Shown: positions 43,737-52,859 of the stretch, piece by piece | How the letters are laid out: each line of letters starts with the position of its first letter | How positions within the stretch are numbered: position 1 is the stretch's first letter | Assembly: GCF_003287935.1 (NCBI RefSeq) | Contig: NZ_CP030287.1 | Coordinates: forward strand, 62,001-126,000 | DNA from: Streptomyces sp. ICC1 | Lineage (GTDB): Bacteria; Actinomycetota; Actinomycetes; Streptomycetales; Streptomycetaceae | Direction of reading: 5' to 3' | DNA length: 64,000 nt | Made by a program: the position numbers and the translations under genes | Notes under the pieces: model-generated | What the model saw: only the letters and a program-made list of their open reading frames with translations | Told to the model about the DNA's origin: nothing | Databases searched by the model: none

Positions 43737-45407
43737 GTGCGCAATCACCGACTCATGTTTTCCGCCGCTCTCATCGCGGCGGGCGTAGGCCTCGTACCGA
43801 GCGCGGCCCAGGCCGATCCGGTCACGTCCGACGGCCGCTCGGTCGCCGTTCCCGATGTGGACGCGGACTTCGACAAGGCCCTGGAAGGCGCCAAGAAGAC
43901 CTTCTCCAGCCCGGCGGACCGCACGGTCCGCACGACGCTGCCCGCCGCCAAGGGGATGGCGGCCGCGCAGTCGGCGGACGCGGGCAACCCGGACCTGAAG
44001 GTCGAGCTCGACGGCTTCAGCAACTCCGCGCTCGGCGCCTGGCTGTCGGTCGCCGTGCAGAGCGCCGACGTGCCGCTCACGGTCACCATCGCCTGGGGCG
44101 ACGGGACCGAGGACGTGGTCCAGACGACGGGCAGCCTGGCGGAGAACTACCACCACGTCTACAAGAAGAGCGGCGCGTACACCGCCAAGGTCACCGTGAA
44201 GGACGCCGCCAACAAGGTGGAGGCGTTCAACCAGCTCGCCGTCACGCTGATGGGCTCGGACTTCACCCCGCACGCCCCCACCCGCCTGCTGGACACCCGC
44301 TCCGGGACGGGCGCGGCGAAGACCAAGGTCGGCGCGCGCAGCAGCGTACGCGTGAAGATCGCCCAGAACGCGCAGATCCCGCAGGGCGCCACCGCGGTCG
44401 CCCTCAACGTCACGGTCACCAACACGACCGAGGCCGGGCACGTCACCGTCTTCCCCGGCAAGGGCTCCGAGCGTCCGGACACGTCGAACGTCAACTACAC
44501 CGCCGGCCAGTCCGTCCCGAACCTGGTGATCGTGCCGGTCGGCGAGGACGGCTACGTGGAGCTGTTCAACGGCGGCTGGCAGCCGATCGACCTGATCGCG
44601 GACGTGACCGGGTACTTCACCCAGAGCGCCGCGAGCGGCTACACCTCGCTGGCCCCGACCCGCTTCGTCGACAGCCGCAGCGGCCTGGGCACCGCCAAGG
44701 GCCAGGTCCCCGGCTACGGGACCTTCTCCACCCAGATCAACGGCCTGGGCGGGGTCCCGCAGACCGCCACCGCCGTCGCCCTCAACGTGACCGTCACCAA
44801 CCCGCGCGAGGCCGGCCACCTGACGGCCTTCCCGAGCGGCGGCGCGGTGCCCAGCACGTCCAACCTGAACTTCACCGCCGGCCAGACCGTCGCCAACTCG
44901 GTGATCGTGCCGGTCGGCCCCGACGGGAAGATCAGCGTCCGCAACGGCAGCTGGCTGGGCGCCGACGTCATCGTCGACGTCGTCGGCTACTACAGCCCGG
45001 AGAGCAAGGCCGCGTTCGTCCCCTTCGAGCCGGGCCGCATCTTCGACAGCCGGGACCCGGAGTACGGCCCCGTGGGCCCGGCGCCGGCCCGCGCCTACCT
45101 GCGCATGCAGATCTCGGACGGGGAGGGCGTGGAGGGCTACGTCCTGAACACGACGGTCACCAACCCGACCGACACCGGCTTCCTCTCGGTCTCCCCGGAC
45201 CCGAACGCGTGGGAGGACTACGAGAACGGCACCGCGGAGGAGCCCCAGCGCCCCGTCTCCTCCACGCTGAACTGGACCCCGGGCCAGACGGTCCCGAACC
45301 TGGTGCAGGCGAGCGCCGGCGAGCACGGGGTCGTGGACTTCTGGAACCAGAGCTTCGGCACCGCGGACCTGATCGTCGACATGTTCGGCTACTACGGCTC
45401 CAACTGA
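43737..45407 (+). CDS. Secreted PKD-domain and tandem-repeat protein 2
   Basis: A 556-aa paralogue of the gene before it, with the same order: signal peptide (LMFSAALIAAGVGLVPSAAQA), linker, PKD domain (LTVTIAWGDGTEDV to HHVYKKSGAYTAKVTVKD), then three tandem repeats (RLLDTRSGTGAAKTKV, RFVDSRSGLGTAKGQV, RIFDSRDPEYGPVGP). The closing strands read LIADVTGYF, VIVDVVGYY and LIVDMFGYY. The leader GGGGGGCCGGTGCGCAATC is nearly identical to that of gene 1, and GTG at 43737 is the start. The first two repeats are closest to those of genes 1 and 3, pointing to whole-gene tandem duplication. Function is unknown. Confidence 0.8.
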   Translation: MRNHRLMFSAALIAAGVGLVPSAAQADPVTSDGRSVAVPDVDADFDKALEGAKKTFSSPADRTVRTTLPAAKGMAAAQSADAGNPDLKVELDGFSNSALGAWLSVAVQSADVPLTVTIAWGDGTEDVVQTTGSLAENYHHVYKKSGAYTAKVTVKDAANKVEAFNQLAVTLMGSDFTPHAPTRLLDTRSGTGAAKTKVGARSSVRVKIAQNAQIPQGATAVALNVTVTNTTEAGHVTVFPGKGSERPDTSNVNYTAGQSVPNLVIVPVGEDGYVELFNGGWQPIDLIADVTGYFTQSAASGYTSLAPTRFVDSRSGLGTAKGQVPGYGTFSTQINGLGGVPQTATAVALNVTVTNPREAGHLTAFPSGGAVPSTSNLNFTAGQTVANSVIVPVGPDGKISVRNGSWLGADVIVDVVGYYSPESKAAFVPFEPGRIFDSRDPEYGPVGPAPARAYLRMQISDGEGVEGYVLNTTVTNPTDTGFLSVSPDPNAWEDYENGTAEEPQRPVSSTLNWTPGQTVPNLVQASAGEHGVVDFWNQSFGTADLIVDMFGYYGSN

Positions 45408-45431
45408 CGGGCATCCCCGCCTGAAACGCCG

Positions 45432-45469
45432 GAAGGTCCCGCCCGATCCCACGATCGGCCGGGACCTTC
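45432..45469 (+). terminator. Terminator after PKD-repeat gene 2
   Basis: Arms GAAGGTCCCG...GATC and GATC...CGGGACCTTC pair with a short mismatched bulge (CCC/GGC) and a CCAC loop. A second hairpin follows at 45488-45518. Confidence 0.65.
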
Positions 45470-45487
45470 ATCGTGTTCGCTTCCGAG

Positions 45488-45518
45488 CCTTTCCGGCCGC
45501 CGGATCTGGCCGGAAAGG
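45488..45518. repeat. Inverted repeat upstream of PKD-repeat gene 3
   Basis: Perfect 11-bp arms CCTTTCCGGCC (45488-45498) and GGCCGGAAAGG (45508-45518) with a 9-nt loop. It ends 5 nt before the TGTACGCTGA promoter-like motif, so it could be an operator or a second terminator. Confidence 0.5.
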
Positions 45519-45523
45519 GGTTA

Positions 45524-45533
45524 TGTACGCTGA
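45524..45533 (+). promoter_or_regulatory. Conserved promoter-like motif of PKD-repeat gene 3
   Basis: The third copy of TGTACGCTGA, 56 nt before the GTG at 45580. Retention of this motif and of the ribosome-site leader across three paralogues suggests common regulation. Confidence 0.55.
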
Positions 45534-45579
45534 CCTGGCTTTCGAACTTGATCGACTGCCGAACGAAAATAGGGGGCCG

Positions 45580-47262
45580 GTGCGCAATCGCCGACTCGTA
45601 GTTTCCGCTGCCCTGGTGGCGGCGGGTGTGGGGCTCGTACCCGGGACGGCTCAGGCGGCGGGTCCCGCCGCTCCCGCCGCCCACGGGGTGGCCGCACCCG
45701 GAACGACCGCGGACCGGGCCGGGGGGCCCACGTCCGAGACCTTCCACAGCGCCGGCGACCGTACGGTCGTCACGCCGTCGGCCGGCGCCGAGACCGGGAA
45801 GGGCGCGAGCGCGCGGGCGCAGGGCGCGGCCGGCCAGGCCGCCCCCGTGATCGAGCTGGACGCCTACGCCGTCAGCGCGCACAAGATCGACTTGGTGACC
45901 GCCGTCACGGGTGCGGGCGCCGATCTCGATGTCACCGTCTCCTGGGGTGACGGCGTCACGGAGAACCCCACCGCCTCCGGCGGGGACCACCGCAACCTCG
46001 TCCACACGTACGCCGAGGTCGGCGCGTACACCGTCACGGTCACGGTGAAGGACACCAAGAACAACGTCCAGGCCGTGAACCAGATCGAGGTCGTGACGGC
46101 GGGTGGCGAGTTCACCCCGGTCGCACCCGCCCGGCTGCTGGACACCCGCGCGGGCATCGGCGGGGCGAAGGCCAAGGTCGGCGGTCGGGGCAGCGTGTCC
46201 CTGAAGATCGGCGGCACCGGCGCGATTCCCGCGGGGGTCACCGCCGTGGTCCTCAACGTCACGGTCACCAACACCACCGAGGCGGGCCACATCGCGGTCC
46301 AGCCCGGCCGGGACTACGTCGATCCCGAGACGTCGAACCTCAACTACACCGCGGGCCAGAGCGTCCCGAACCTGGTCATCGTGCAGGTCAAGGACGGCTG
46401 GGTGCACCTGGTCAACGGGGGCTGGGCCCCGGTCGACCTGATCGCGGACGTCACCGGCTACTTCACCGCGTCCTCGGCCAGCGGCTACACCACGCTGTCC
46501 CCGGTCCGTGCCGTCGACACCCGCTCGGGCCTGGGCGCGCCGAAGGGCCAGGTCGCCGGGCAGGCGAACCTCGGCGTCACGGTCGCCGACCGCAACGGTG
46601 TCCCGAAGGGCGCCACCGCCGTGGCGCTCAACCTGACCGTCACGAACCCGAAGGAAGCCGGTCACCTGACCGTCTACCCCGGCGGGCAGCAGGCGCCGTC
46701 CACGTCCAGCGTGAACTTCGCCGCCGGCCAGACCGTCGCCAACTCGGTGATCGTGCCGGTCGGCCCCGACGGGAAGATCGTCGTCCGCAACGGCAGCTGG
46801 CAGCCCGCGGACGTGGTGATCGACGTCGTCGGCTACTACAGCCCCGACAGCCAGGCGGCGTTGTGGCCGATCGGGCCGTACCGGCTGATCGACACCCGCG
46901 AGGACACCTGGTACCGCAAGGCCGGGCCGGTGGCGGCCCGCGAGTACCTCCCGCTGCCGCTCATGGGCGACTCGGCCTCGCCCGTCGACGGCTGGGCACT
47001 GAACGTCACGGTCACCAACACGCGCGACGTGGGCTTCCTGTCGGTGTCCCCGGACCCGAACACCTGGCCCGACTACCAGAAGGGCACGCAGGTCACACCG
47101 GCCCGGCCCGTCTCCTCGTCCCTGAACTGGACGGCCGGCCAGACCGTCCCGAACCTGGTCCAGACGTCCGGTGGCAAGGGTGACGTCATCGACTTCTGGA
47201 ACCAGGGCTGGCAGTCCGTCGACGTGGTCGTCGACAGCCTCGGGATCTACCAGAAGGACTGA
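45580..47262 (+). CDS. Secreted PKD-domain and tandem-repeat protein 3
   Basis: A 560-aa third paralogue. It has a signal peptide (RRLVVSAALVAAGVGLVPGTAQA), a more divergent Ala/Gly/Thr-rich linker, a PKD domain (LDVTVSWGDGVTENP to HTYAEVGAYTVTVTVKD) and three repeats (RLLDTRAGIGGAKAKV, RAVDTRSGLGAPKGQV, RLIDTREDTWYRKAGP). Unlike the other two, its last strand reads VVDSLGIYQKD instead of FGYY. GTG at 45580 follows AGGGGGCC. A 36-bp palindromic terminator lies downstream. The common repeat occurs in many actinobacterial exported proteins, but its ligand is not known. Confidence 0.8.
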   Translation: MRNRRLVVSAALVAAGVGLVPGTAQAAGPAAPAAHGVAAPGTTADRAGGPTSETFHSAGDRTVVTPSAGAETGKGASARAQGAAGQAAPVIELDAYAVSAHKIDLVTAVTGAGADLDVTVSWGDGVTENPTASGGDHRNLVHTYAEVGAYTVTVTVKDTKNNVQAVNQIEVVTAGGEFTPVAPARLLDTRAGIGGAKAKVGGRGSVSLKIGGTGAIPAGVTAVVLNVTVTNTTEAGHIAVQPGRDYVDPETSNLNYTAGQSVPNLVIVQVKDGWVHLVNGGWAPVDLIADVTGYFTASSASGYTTLSPVRAVDTRSGLGAPKGQVAGQANLGVTVADRNGVPKGATAVALNLTVTNPKEAGHLTVYPGGQQAPSTSSVNFAAGQTVANSVIVPVGPDGKIVVRNGSWQPADVVIDVVGYYSPDSQAALWPIGPYRLIDTREDTWYRKAGPVAAREYLPLPLMGDSASPVDGWALNVTVTNTRDVGFLSVSPDPNTWPDYQKGTQVTPARPVSSSLNWTAGQTVPNLVQTSGGKGDVIDFWNQGWQSVDVVVDSLGIYQKD

Positions 47263-47294
47263 TCCGCCCGGCCGGTGAGCACCGGACACACGGA

Positions 47295-47330
47295 AGGGGC
47301 GGTGCGCACCGTACGGTGCGCACCGCCCCT
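47295..47330. terminator. Bidirectional terminator between PKD gene 3 and purA
   Basis: A perfect loopless 36-bp palindrome with 18-bp arms (47295-47312 and 47313-47330), between convergent genes. Confidence 0.8.
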
Positions 47331-47346
47331 CCCGATTGCCTCGTGC

Positions 47347-48666
<1,320 letters not shown>

Positions 48667-48731
48667 TCAGGGGGCGTACGACGATGTACACCGCAGGCTG
48701 AGCCGTCGGACCGGTACCCCGGAATAGACGA

Positions 48732-48759
48732 AGGCCCTGGCGCAATAGCGCAAGGGCCT
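48732..48759. promoter_or_regulatory. Stem-loop in the purA divergent intergenic region
   Basis: AGGCCCT-G-GCGC, loop AATA, GCGC-A-AGGGCCT forms a hairpin with a single internal mismatch. It lies about 100 nt before the purA start (minus strand) and 35 nt before the plus-strand gene. It could be a leader structure of either transcript. Its role is not known. Confidence 0.45.
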
Positions 48760-48793
48760 CTTGCACAAAGATGCTACCCGAGGAAGGACCGAG

Positions 48794-49657
48794 GTGTCGG
48801 CTCCAGAGCCCACCATGAGCCATGCGGGCGCGCCGGTAGGCGGCCTGCTCGTGCTCGTCGACCCGGTCGCCCGCCGTCTTGACGGCGAGTCCGTGCGAAT
48901 CGCGAAAGATGTCCTGTCAGCCGGAGCCGCGGCGAAAATCTGCCTCCCGGACTCGCAGGAGGAGTTTGCGCGGGCCTTGGCCCGCCGGGGCCATCGCCGG
49001 CCGGTGATCGTGGGCGACGACCGGGCGCTCGTGCGGGCCGTCGGTCTGCTGCACCGGGAGCGGGCGCTCTCCGAGGGGGCCGTTTCGCTGATTCCCGTGG
49101 GGCCCGCGGGGTCACTCGGACTGGCGAGGCGCCTCGGCGTGCCGCTTTCGGCCGTGTCGGCCGCCCGCGCGGTCCTGGACGGGACCGTCGGCATGCGGGA
49201 CCTCCTCGTCGACGACAGCGACGGGGTGGTGCTGGGCGGGGTCGCGATCCCGCCCGTCCGGGCCGTGCCGCGGCCGTCCGGGCCGTCGGTGTGGAGCGCG
49301 TACCGCTCGCTGGTCCGCACGCTGGTGCGCCCGCCGGGGGCGGGGTCCGCGGCTACGGGCGGCCACCGGCTGCGCGTGGAGGCCGACGGGGTGCTCCTGG
49401 CGGACGTGGACCGGCTGGTGGAGGACGTCTGCGTGTCGGCGCGGGAGGGCGACGGGCTGGCGGACGTCGTGGTGCGGCTGGGCGCGGGAGAGGGCCCGGA
49501 CGGGGGGTCCGTGGTGCGCGCGCGGGCGGCCGCCGTGACCGTGTCCGGGGCGGACTTCCGCTACCGGGCCGACGCGGCCGTCACCGGTCCGGTCCGGCGC
49601 CGTACGTGGACCTTGTGCCCGGCGGCGTGGGGCCTGACACTGCCGTTGCAGCGCTGA
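48794..49657 (+). CDS. Diacylglycerol/lipid-kinase-like protein, catalytic motif degenerate
   Basis: A 287-aa protein with the two-lobe DAGK-like layout. LVLVDPVARRLDGESVRIAKDVLSAGAAAKICLP is the first strand-helix unit, RRPVIVGDDRALVRAVGLLH stands where GGDGTxxxV normally lies, and VSLIPVGPAGSLGLARRLGVP corresponds to the usual LPLGTGNDLAR. The beta-sandwich lobe includes WTLCPAAWGLTLPL at the end. Because GGDGT is VGDDR and GTGND is GPAGS, phosphotransfer to lipid is doubtful; the fold may bind a ligand instead. GTG at 48794 follows AGGAAGG; an ATG 21 nt later is possible. It is divergent from purA. Confidence 0.68.
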   Translation: MSAPEPTMSHAGAPVGGLLVLVDPVARRLDGESVRIAKDVLSAGAAAKICLPDSQEEFARALARRGHRRPVIVGDDRALVRAVGLLHRERALSEGAVSLIPVGPAGSLGLARRLGVPLSAVSAARAVLDGTVGMRDLLVDDSDGVVLGGVAIPPVRAVPRPSGPSVWSAYRSLVRTLVRPPGAGSAATGGHRLRVEADGVLLADVDRLVEDVCVSAREGDGLADVVVRLGAGEGPDGGSVVRARAAAVTVSGADFRYRADAAVTGPVRRRTWTLCPAAWGLTLPLQR

Positions 49658-49697
49658 GCGGCCCGGGGGCCGGTGCGCGGCGGAGGAGGCGGAAGCG

Positions 49698-50294
49698 GTG
49701 GTGCACCAGCCTGGTCCGGGCCGGCTCCACGAGGTGGACGGGCCCGGGCCCCCGGACGAGGCGGCCGTCCGCGACGCGCTCGGCGACTGGCGCCAGGACG
49801 CCACGCTGATCTGCGTGCTGCCGGCGCTGTGCTGGCCCGCGCTGATCGGGGCGCTGGTGACCCGCCCCGCGCCGCTTCAGGCGGTACTGCTGGGGCTGCT
49901 GTGCCTCCCGGTGCTCTTCGCGCTCCGGGAGCTGTACGCCGCCCGGCGCGTGTCCCGCATCCTGCGGACCCAGGGGCTGCGCTGGACCCCGTACGAGGCG
50001 CGGGTGCTGCGGGGGAGCGGGCCGGCGCCGCTGCTCGTCCTCGACGGCGGCCGCCACGTGCTGACCCTGGGGCCGCTCGGCCGGCGGGTGCTGTCGCCGC
50101 GGGCCCGGCCCCGCACGGATCCGGCCCCGGCGCCGTCGGCCCTCGCGCCCCCGTCGGCGGAGTGCTGGGTGTGGCTGGCCGGGGATCCGGGCCCGGGGGC
50201 CGTCGTCTGGGCCCCGCTCGCCCGCGAGCTGGGCCTGGCGCGCGCGCTTTGGCGGCGGGGCGCGGCCGTCAGCCTCGGGCGGCCGACTCGATGA
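49698..50294 (+). CDS. Hypothetical membrane protein
   Basis: A 198-aa protein of unknown function. It has a soluble start, then two close hydrophobic helices (ATLICVLPALCWPALIGALV and LQAVLLGLLCLPVLFAL, about residues 35-75), a basic cytoplasmic-type loop (RELYAARRVSRILRTQGLRW) and a C-terminal half with beta-like segments (APLLVLDGGRHVLTLGPLG, ECWVWLAGDPGPGAVVWAPL). GGAGG precedes the paired GTG codons at 49698/49701. It is 40 nt from the lipid-kinase-like gene in the same direction, so the two may be co-transcribed. Its 3' end overlaps the hydrolase remnant on the other strand. No family was recognised. Confidence 0.55.
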   Translation: MVHQPGPGRLHEVDGPGPPDEAAVRDALGDWRQDATLICVLPALCWPALIGALVTRPAPLQAVLLGLLCLPVLFALRELYAARRVSRILRTQGLRWTPYEARVLRGSGPAPLLVLDGGRHVLTLGPLGRRVLSPRARPRTDPAPAPSALAPPSAECWVWLAGDPGPGAVVWAPLARELGLARALWRRGAAVSLGRPTR

Positions 50295-50650
50295 GGTCGC
50301 AGACCGGGCCCGGGAGGGACGCCAGGGAGGCGTGGCTCGCGTCGAGCTCGACGGTCCTGCGGGGATCCATGCGGGCGGCCATGCGGCGCTCGTTGTCGGG
50401 GTGGATCATGCGGTCGGCGGTGGAGACCTGGTACCAGGACGGCTTCGCCCGCCAGGGGTCACGGCCATGACCAGGGCCTCTTCCGGGGTCAGGTCCTGCG
50501 CGAAGCTTGATCCACTGGCCGCCACGCCACTGACCGCCACGCCACTGCCCCTGCCGCCGCCGAGGGAGACGCTCGCGGGGGCCAGAGCGGGAGCCAGGCT
50601 TTCGCCCGACCCGCGAGGAGGAGACGAACCGTCAGGAGCCTTCGGTAGCA
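50269..50650 (-). pseudogene. Remnant of an alpha/beta hydrolase
   Basis: On the minus strand the 3' part reads DPWRAKPSWYQVSTADRMIHPDNERRMAARMDPRRTVELDASHASLASLPGPVCDLIESAA, as two consecutive segments, then a stop at 50269. This is the C-terminal end of a small alpha/beta hydrolase, including the acid Asp region (TADRMI) and catalytic His (ASHASL). Upstream, SSFAQDLTPEEALVMAVT belongs to the same family but lies in another frame; about 15-20 residues between the two are missing. The N-terminal half with the nucleophile elbow is gone. It is therefore a decayed gene. The 5' limit is approximate. Confidence 0.72.
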
Positions 50651-50745
50651 GCGGTGGTGGGGCGTGCGGGCCCGTTCGCGCTCGTGCTCGGCGTCGGCGC
50701 CACCGGGACGCTGTTCGCCGCGGCCTTCGCACGCGCCCGCCGATT

Positions 50746-50783
50746 TCCGAAAAGTTGTCCACAGCTGTGGACAACTTTTCGGA
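50746..50783. other. Perfect 38-bp palindrome containing two inverted DnaA boxes
   Basis: Arms 50746-50764 and 50765-50783 are perfectly complementary. Each arm contains TTGTCCACA (50755-50763; inverted copy 50766-50774), the preferred DnaA box of Streptomyces. It begins 6 nt beyond the stop of the response-regulator gene at 50789. It may act as a transcription terminator (stem closed by AAAA/TTTT) and could bind DnaA. The dual nature is inferred. Confidence 0.8.
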
Positions 50784-50788
50784 TCCGG

Positions 50789-51448
50789 CTAAGAGGGGGT
50801 CACCAGCCGGGTCTCGTAGGCGAACACCGCGGCCTGCGTGCGGTCCCGCAGGCCCAGCTTCACCAGGATCCGGCTCACGTGCGTCTTGATCGTGGACTCG
50901 GCGATGATCAGACGGTCCGCGATCTCCGCGTTGGACAGCCCCTGCGCGATCAGCACCAGCACCTCCGTCTCCCGCTCCGTCAGCTCCGAGACCGCCGCCG
51001 CGCCCGCATGCGTCCGGACGTCCGACAGCTTGGAGAACTCGGTGATGAGCCGTTTGGTCACCGAGGGGGCCAGCAGCGCCTCTCCGGCGGCCACCACCCT
51101 TACCCCGTCGGCCAGTTGCCGGGCTGAGGCGTCCTTGAGGAGGAACCCGGAGGCCCCGGCCCGCAACGCCTGGTACACGTACTCGTCGAGGTCGAAGGTC
51201 GTCAGGACCAGCACCTTCGCGTTCGTGTCGGCGGCCACGATCTCCCGCGTCGCCTCCAGGCCGTTCATCTCCGGCATCCGGATGTCCATCAGCACCACGT
51301 CCGGCCGCAGCGCCGCCACCTGCGCGATGGCCTCCCGTCCGTTCACCGCCTCCCCGACCACCTCGATGCCGTCCATCGCGTTCAGCAGGACGGAGAAGCC
51401 CTCCCGGACCATCATCTGGTCATCGACGATGAGCACTCTGATCGTCAT
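50789..51448 (-). CDS. NarL/LuxR-family response regulator (system 1)
   Basis: A 219-aa two-component response regulator. The receiver domain (1 to about 120) has VLIVDDQMMVREG (acidic pocket), VVLMDIRMPEMNG (phospho-acceptor Asp near 54), VLVLTTFDLDEYVY (Thr) and LLKDAS (Lys). The LuxR helix-turn-helix (about 150-210) reads SELTERETEVLVLIAQGLSNAEIADRLIIAESTIKTHVSRILVKLGLRDRTQA. It is encoded after its histidine kinase with a 4-nt ATGA overlap. It is a close paralogue of the regulator at 52860-53540. Target genes are unknown. Confidence 0.93.
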   Translation of the reverse strand: MTIRVLIVDDQMMVREGFSVLLNAMDGIEVVGEAVNGREAIAQVAALRPDVVLMDIRMPEMNGLEATREIVAADTNAKVLVLTTFDLDEYVYQALRAGASGFLLKDASARQLADGVRVVAAGEALLAPSVTKRLITEFSKLSDVRTHAGAAAVSELTERETEVLVLIAQGLSNAEIADRLIIAESTIKTHVSRILVKLGLRDRTQAAVFAYETRLVTPS

Positions 51449-52770
51449 GCCGGGTCCTTCGCCGGCTCCGGGCGGCTGCTGGACACGGGTATGAACACCG
51501 CCACCTCGTACCCTCCGGAGGCCCTCTCCCCGGCCGTCATCTCCCCTTCCAGCATGGCCACCCGCTCGCGCATCCCGGTGATCCCCTGCCCGGACCCCGG
51601 GGAGGGCCGGACGTCCCCGGTCGCCGCCTCATTGACGATGCGTATGCCCAGGCCGCCCAGTACGTACGACACTTCGACCGCGGCCACCGCGCCCGGTGCG
51701 TGCCGCAGGGTGTTGCTCAGGGCCTCCTGGATGATCCGGTAGGCCGACAGCTCCACGCCCGGCGGCAGCTCGCGCACGGAGCCCGTCACCGTCTTGTCCA
51801 CGCTCAGCCCGGCTTCGCGCACATTGGCCAGCAGCCCGTCCAGCGAGGCCAGCGAGGGCTGCGGGGCGTCCGGCGCCTCGTAGTCGGCGGAGCGCACCAC
51901 GCCCAGCACCCGGCGCAGCTCGGTCAGGGCCGCCACCGCGTTCTCCCGGATGGTGACGAAGGCCGCCTCCAGCTCCGGCGGCGGATTCTTCACCCGGTAG
52001 GGCGCGGCCTCCGCCTGGATGGCCACCACCGACATGTGGTGGGCGACCACGTCGTGCAGCTCCCGCGCGATCGTGGTCCGCTCCTCCAGCAGCGTCCGCC
52101 GGTCCCGCTCCACGGCCGTGACCTCCTGCTGCGCGGACACTTCCCGCTCCGCCTGCTTGCGGATGTTGCGGACGCTGACCGTCAGCAGGGCGATCGCCGA
52201 CACGAAGGCCATCGGGCCGACGGTGACGGAGTTGCCGTGCCCGAGCACCACGACGGACAGCCCGGTGCCGATCGCCACCGTGACCAGCCACATCCAGCCC
52301 GCGGTCCGGGGCTTGGTCCGCATCGCGACGACGGTGATCGTCACGAGGTACGAGACGAACATCGTCGGGGACCAGGGCCAGTTGGGATCCGAGGAATCGA
52401 TGACGGAGAAGAGCAGTGTGACGGCCACGGCGGCCCAGAAGGCGCCCACGGGACGCACCAGGGTCATCAGGATGGGGGCCGCCGTCAGCAGTCCCATCAC
52501 CAGGCCGGCCGCGGGCATGCTGCTGGTGGCGGCCGTGAAGGTCACCGTGAAGAACGCCACGACACACAGGGCCGCATGCGGCAGGTGCGCGGCCTCCGCC
52601 CGTATCCGCTGCGGGAGCCGCCGGATCAGCCGCCCGTCCGGGCGCATGGGGGGAAGCGGACGGTAGGCGAAGGCATCGGTGATCAGATCCTGGCGCAGGC
52701 TCTGGATGAGGCCCGAAGCCAGCCGGATCTCGGGTGTCCGGGGGGTGGCCCCGGGGGTCGTCTCGCTCAT
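51445..52770 (-). CDS. Sensor histidine kinase (system 1, HisKA_3 type)
   Basis: A 441-aa membrane sensor kinase. About six hydrophobic helices (residues 60-225) form the sensor. A dimerisation/phosphotransfer helix has RTTIARELHDVVAHHMSVVAIQAEAAPY, with the phospho-accepting His near residue 238. The HATPase region ends with the G-box GSGQGITGMRERVAMLEGEM and AYRIIQEALSNTLRHA as N-box. It is the NarL-partner subfamily common in Streptomyces. The ATG at 52770 has GTGGAG immediately upstream. It overlaps its response regulator by 4 nt. No extracytoplasmic sensor loop of size is present, so the signal is probably membrane-derived. Confidence 0.92.
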   Translation of the reverse strand: MSETTPGATPRTPEIRLASGLIQSLRQDLITDAFAYRPLPPMRPDGRLIRRLPQRIRAEAAHLPHAALCVVAFFTVTFTAATSSMPAAGLVMGLLTAAPILMTLVRPVGAFWAAVAVTLLFSVIDSSDPNWPWSPTMFVSYLVTITVVAMRTKPRTAGWMWLVTVAIGTGLSVVVLGHGNSVTVGPMAFVSAIALLTVSVRNIRKQAEREVSAQQEVTAVERDRRTLLEERTTIARELHDVVAHHMSVVAIQAEAAPYRVKNPPPELEAAFVTIRENAVAALTELRRVLGVVRSADYEAPDAPQPSLASLDGLLANVREAGLSVDKTVTGSVRELPPGVELSAYRIIQEALSNTLRHAPGAVAAVEVSYVLGGLGIRIVNEAATGDVRPSPGSGQGITGMRERVAMLEGEMTAGERASGGYEVAVFIPVSSSRPEPAKDPA

Positions 52771-52859
52771 GTTCTCCACGGTAGGTTGCCCGCCACCTCG
52801 CCCGCGTCGCCGCTGAAGGGGATTTCCCGGGGTCCCCCTCAAGTACTACCCGGGCCGTT

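Noticed and set aside
50654..50755. Short plus-strand hydrophobic frame (GPFALVLGVGATGTLFAAAFARARR)
   Set aside because: It could be a membrane helix, but it lacks a convincing start region, continues antisense into the response-regulator gene, and lies in decayed hydrolase DNA.
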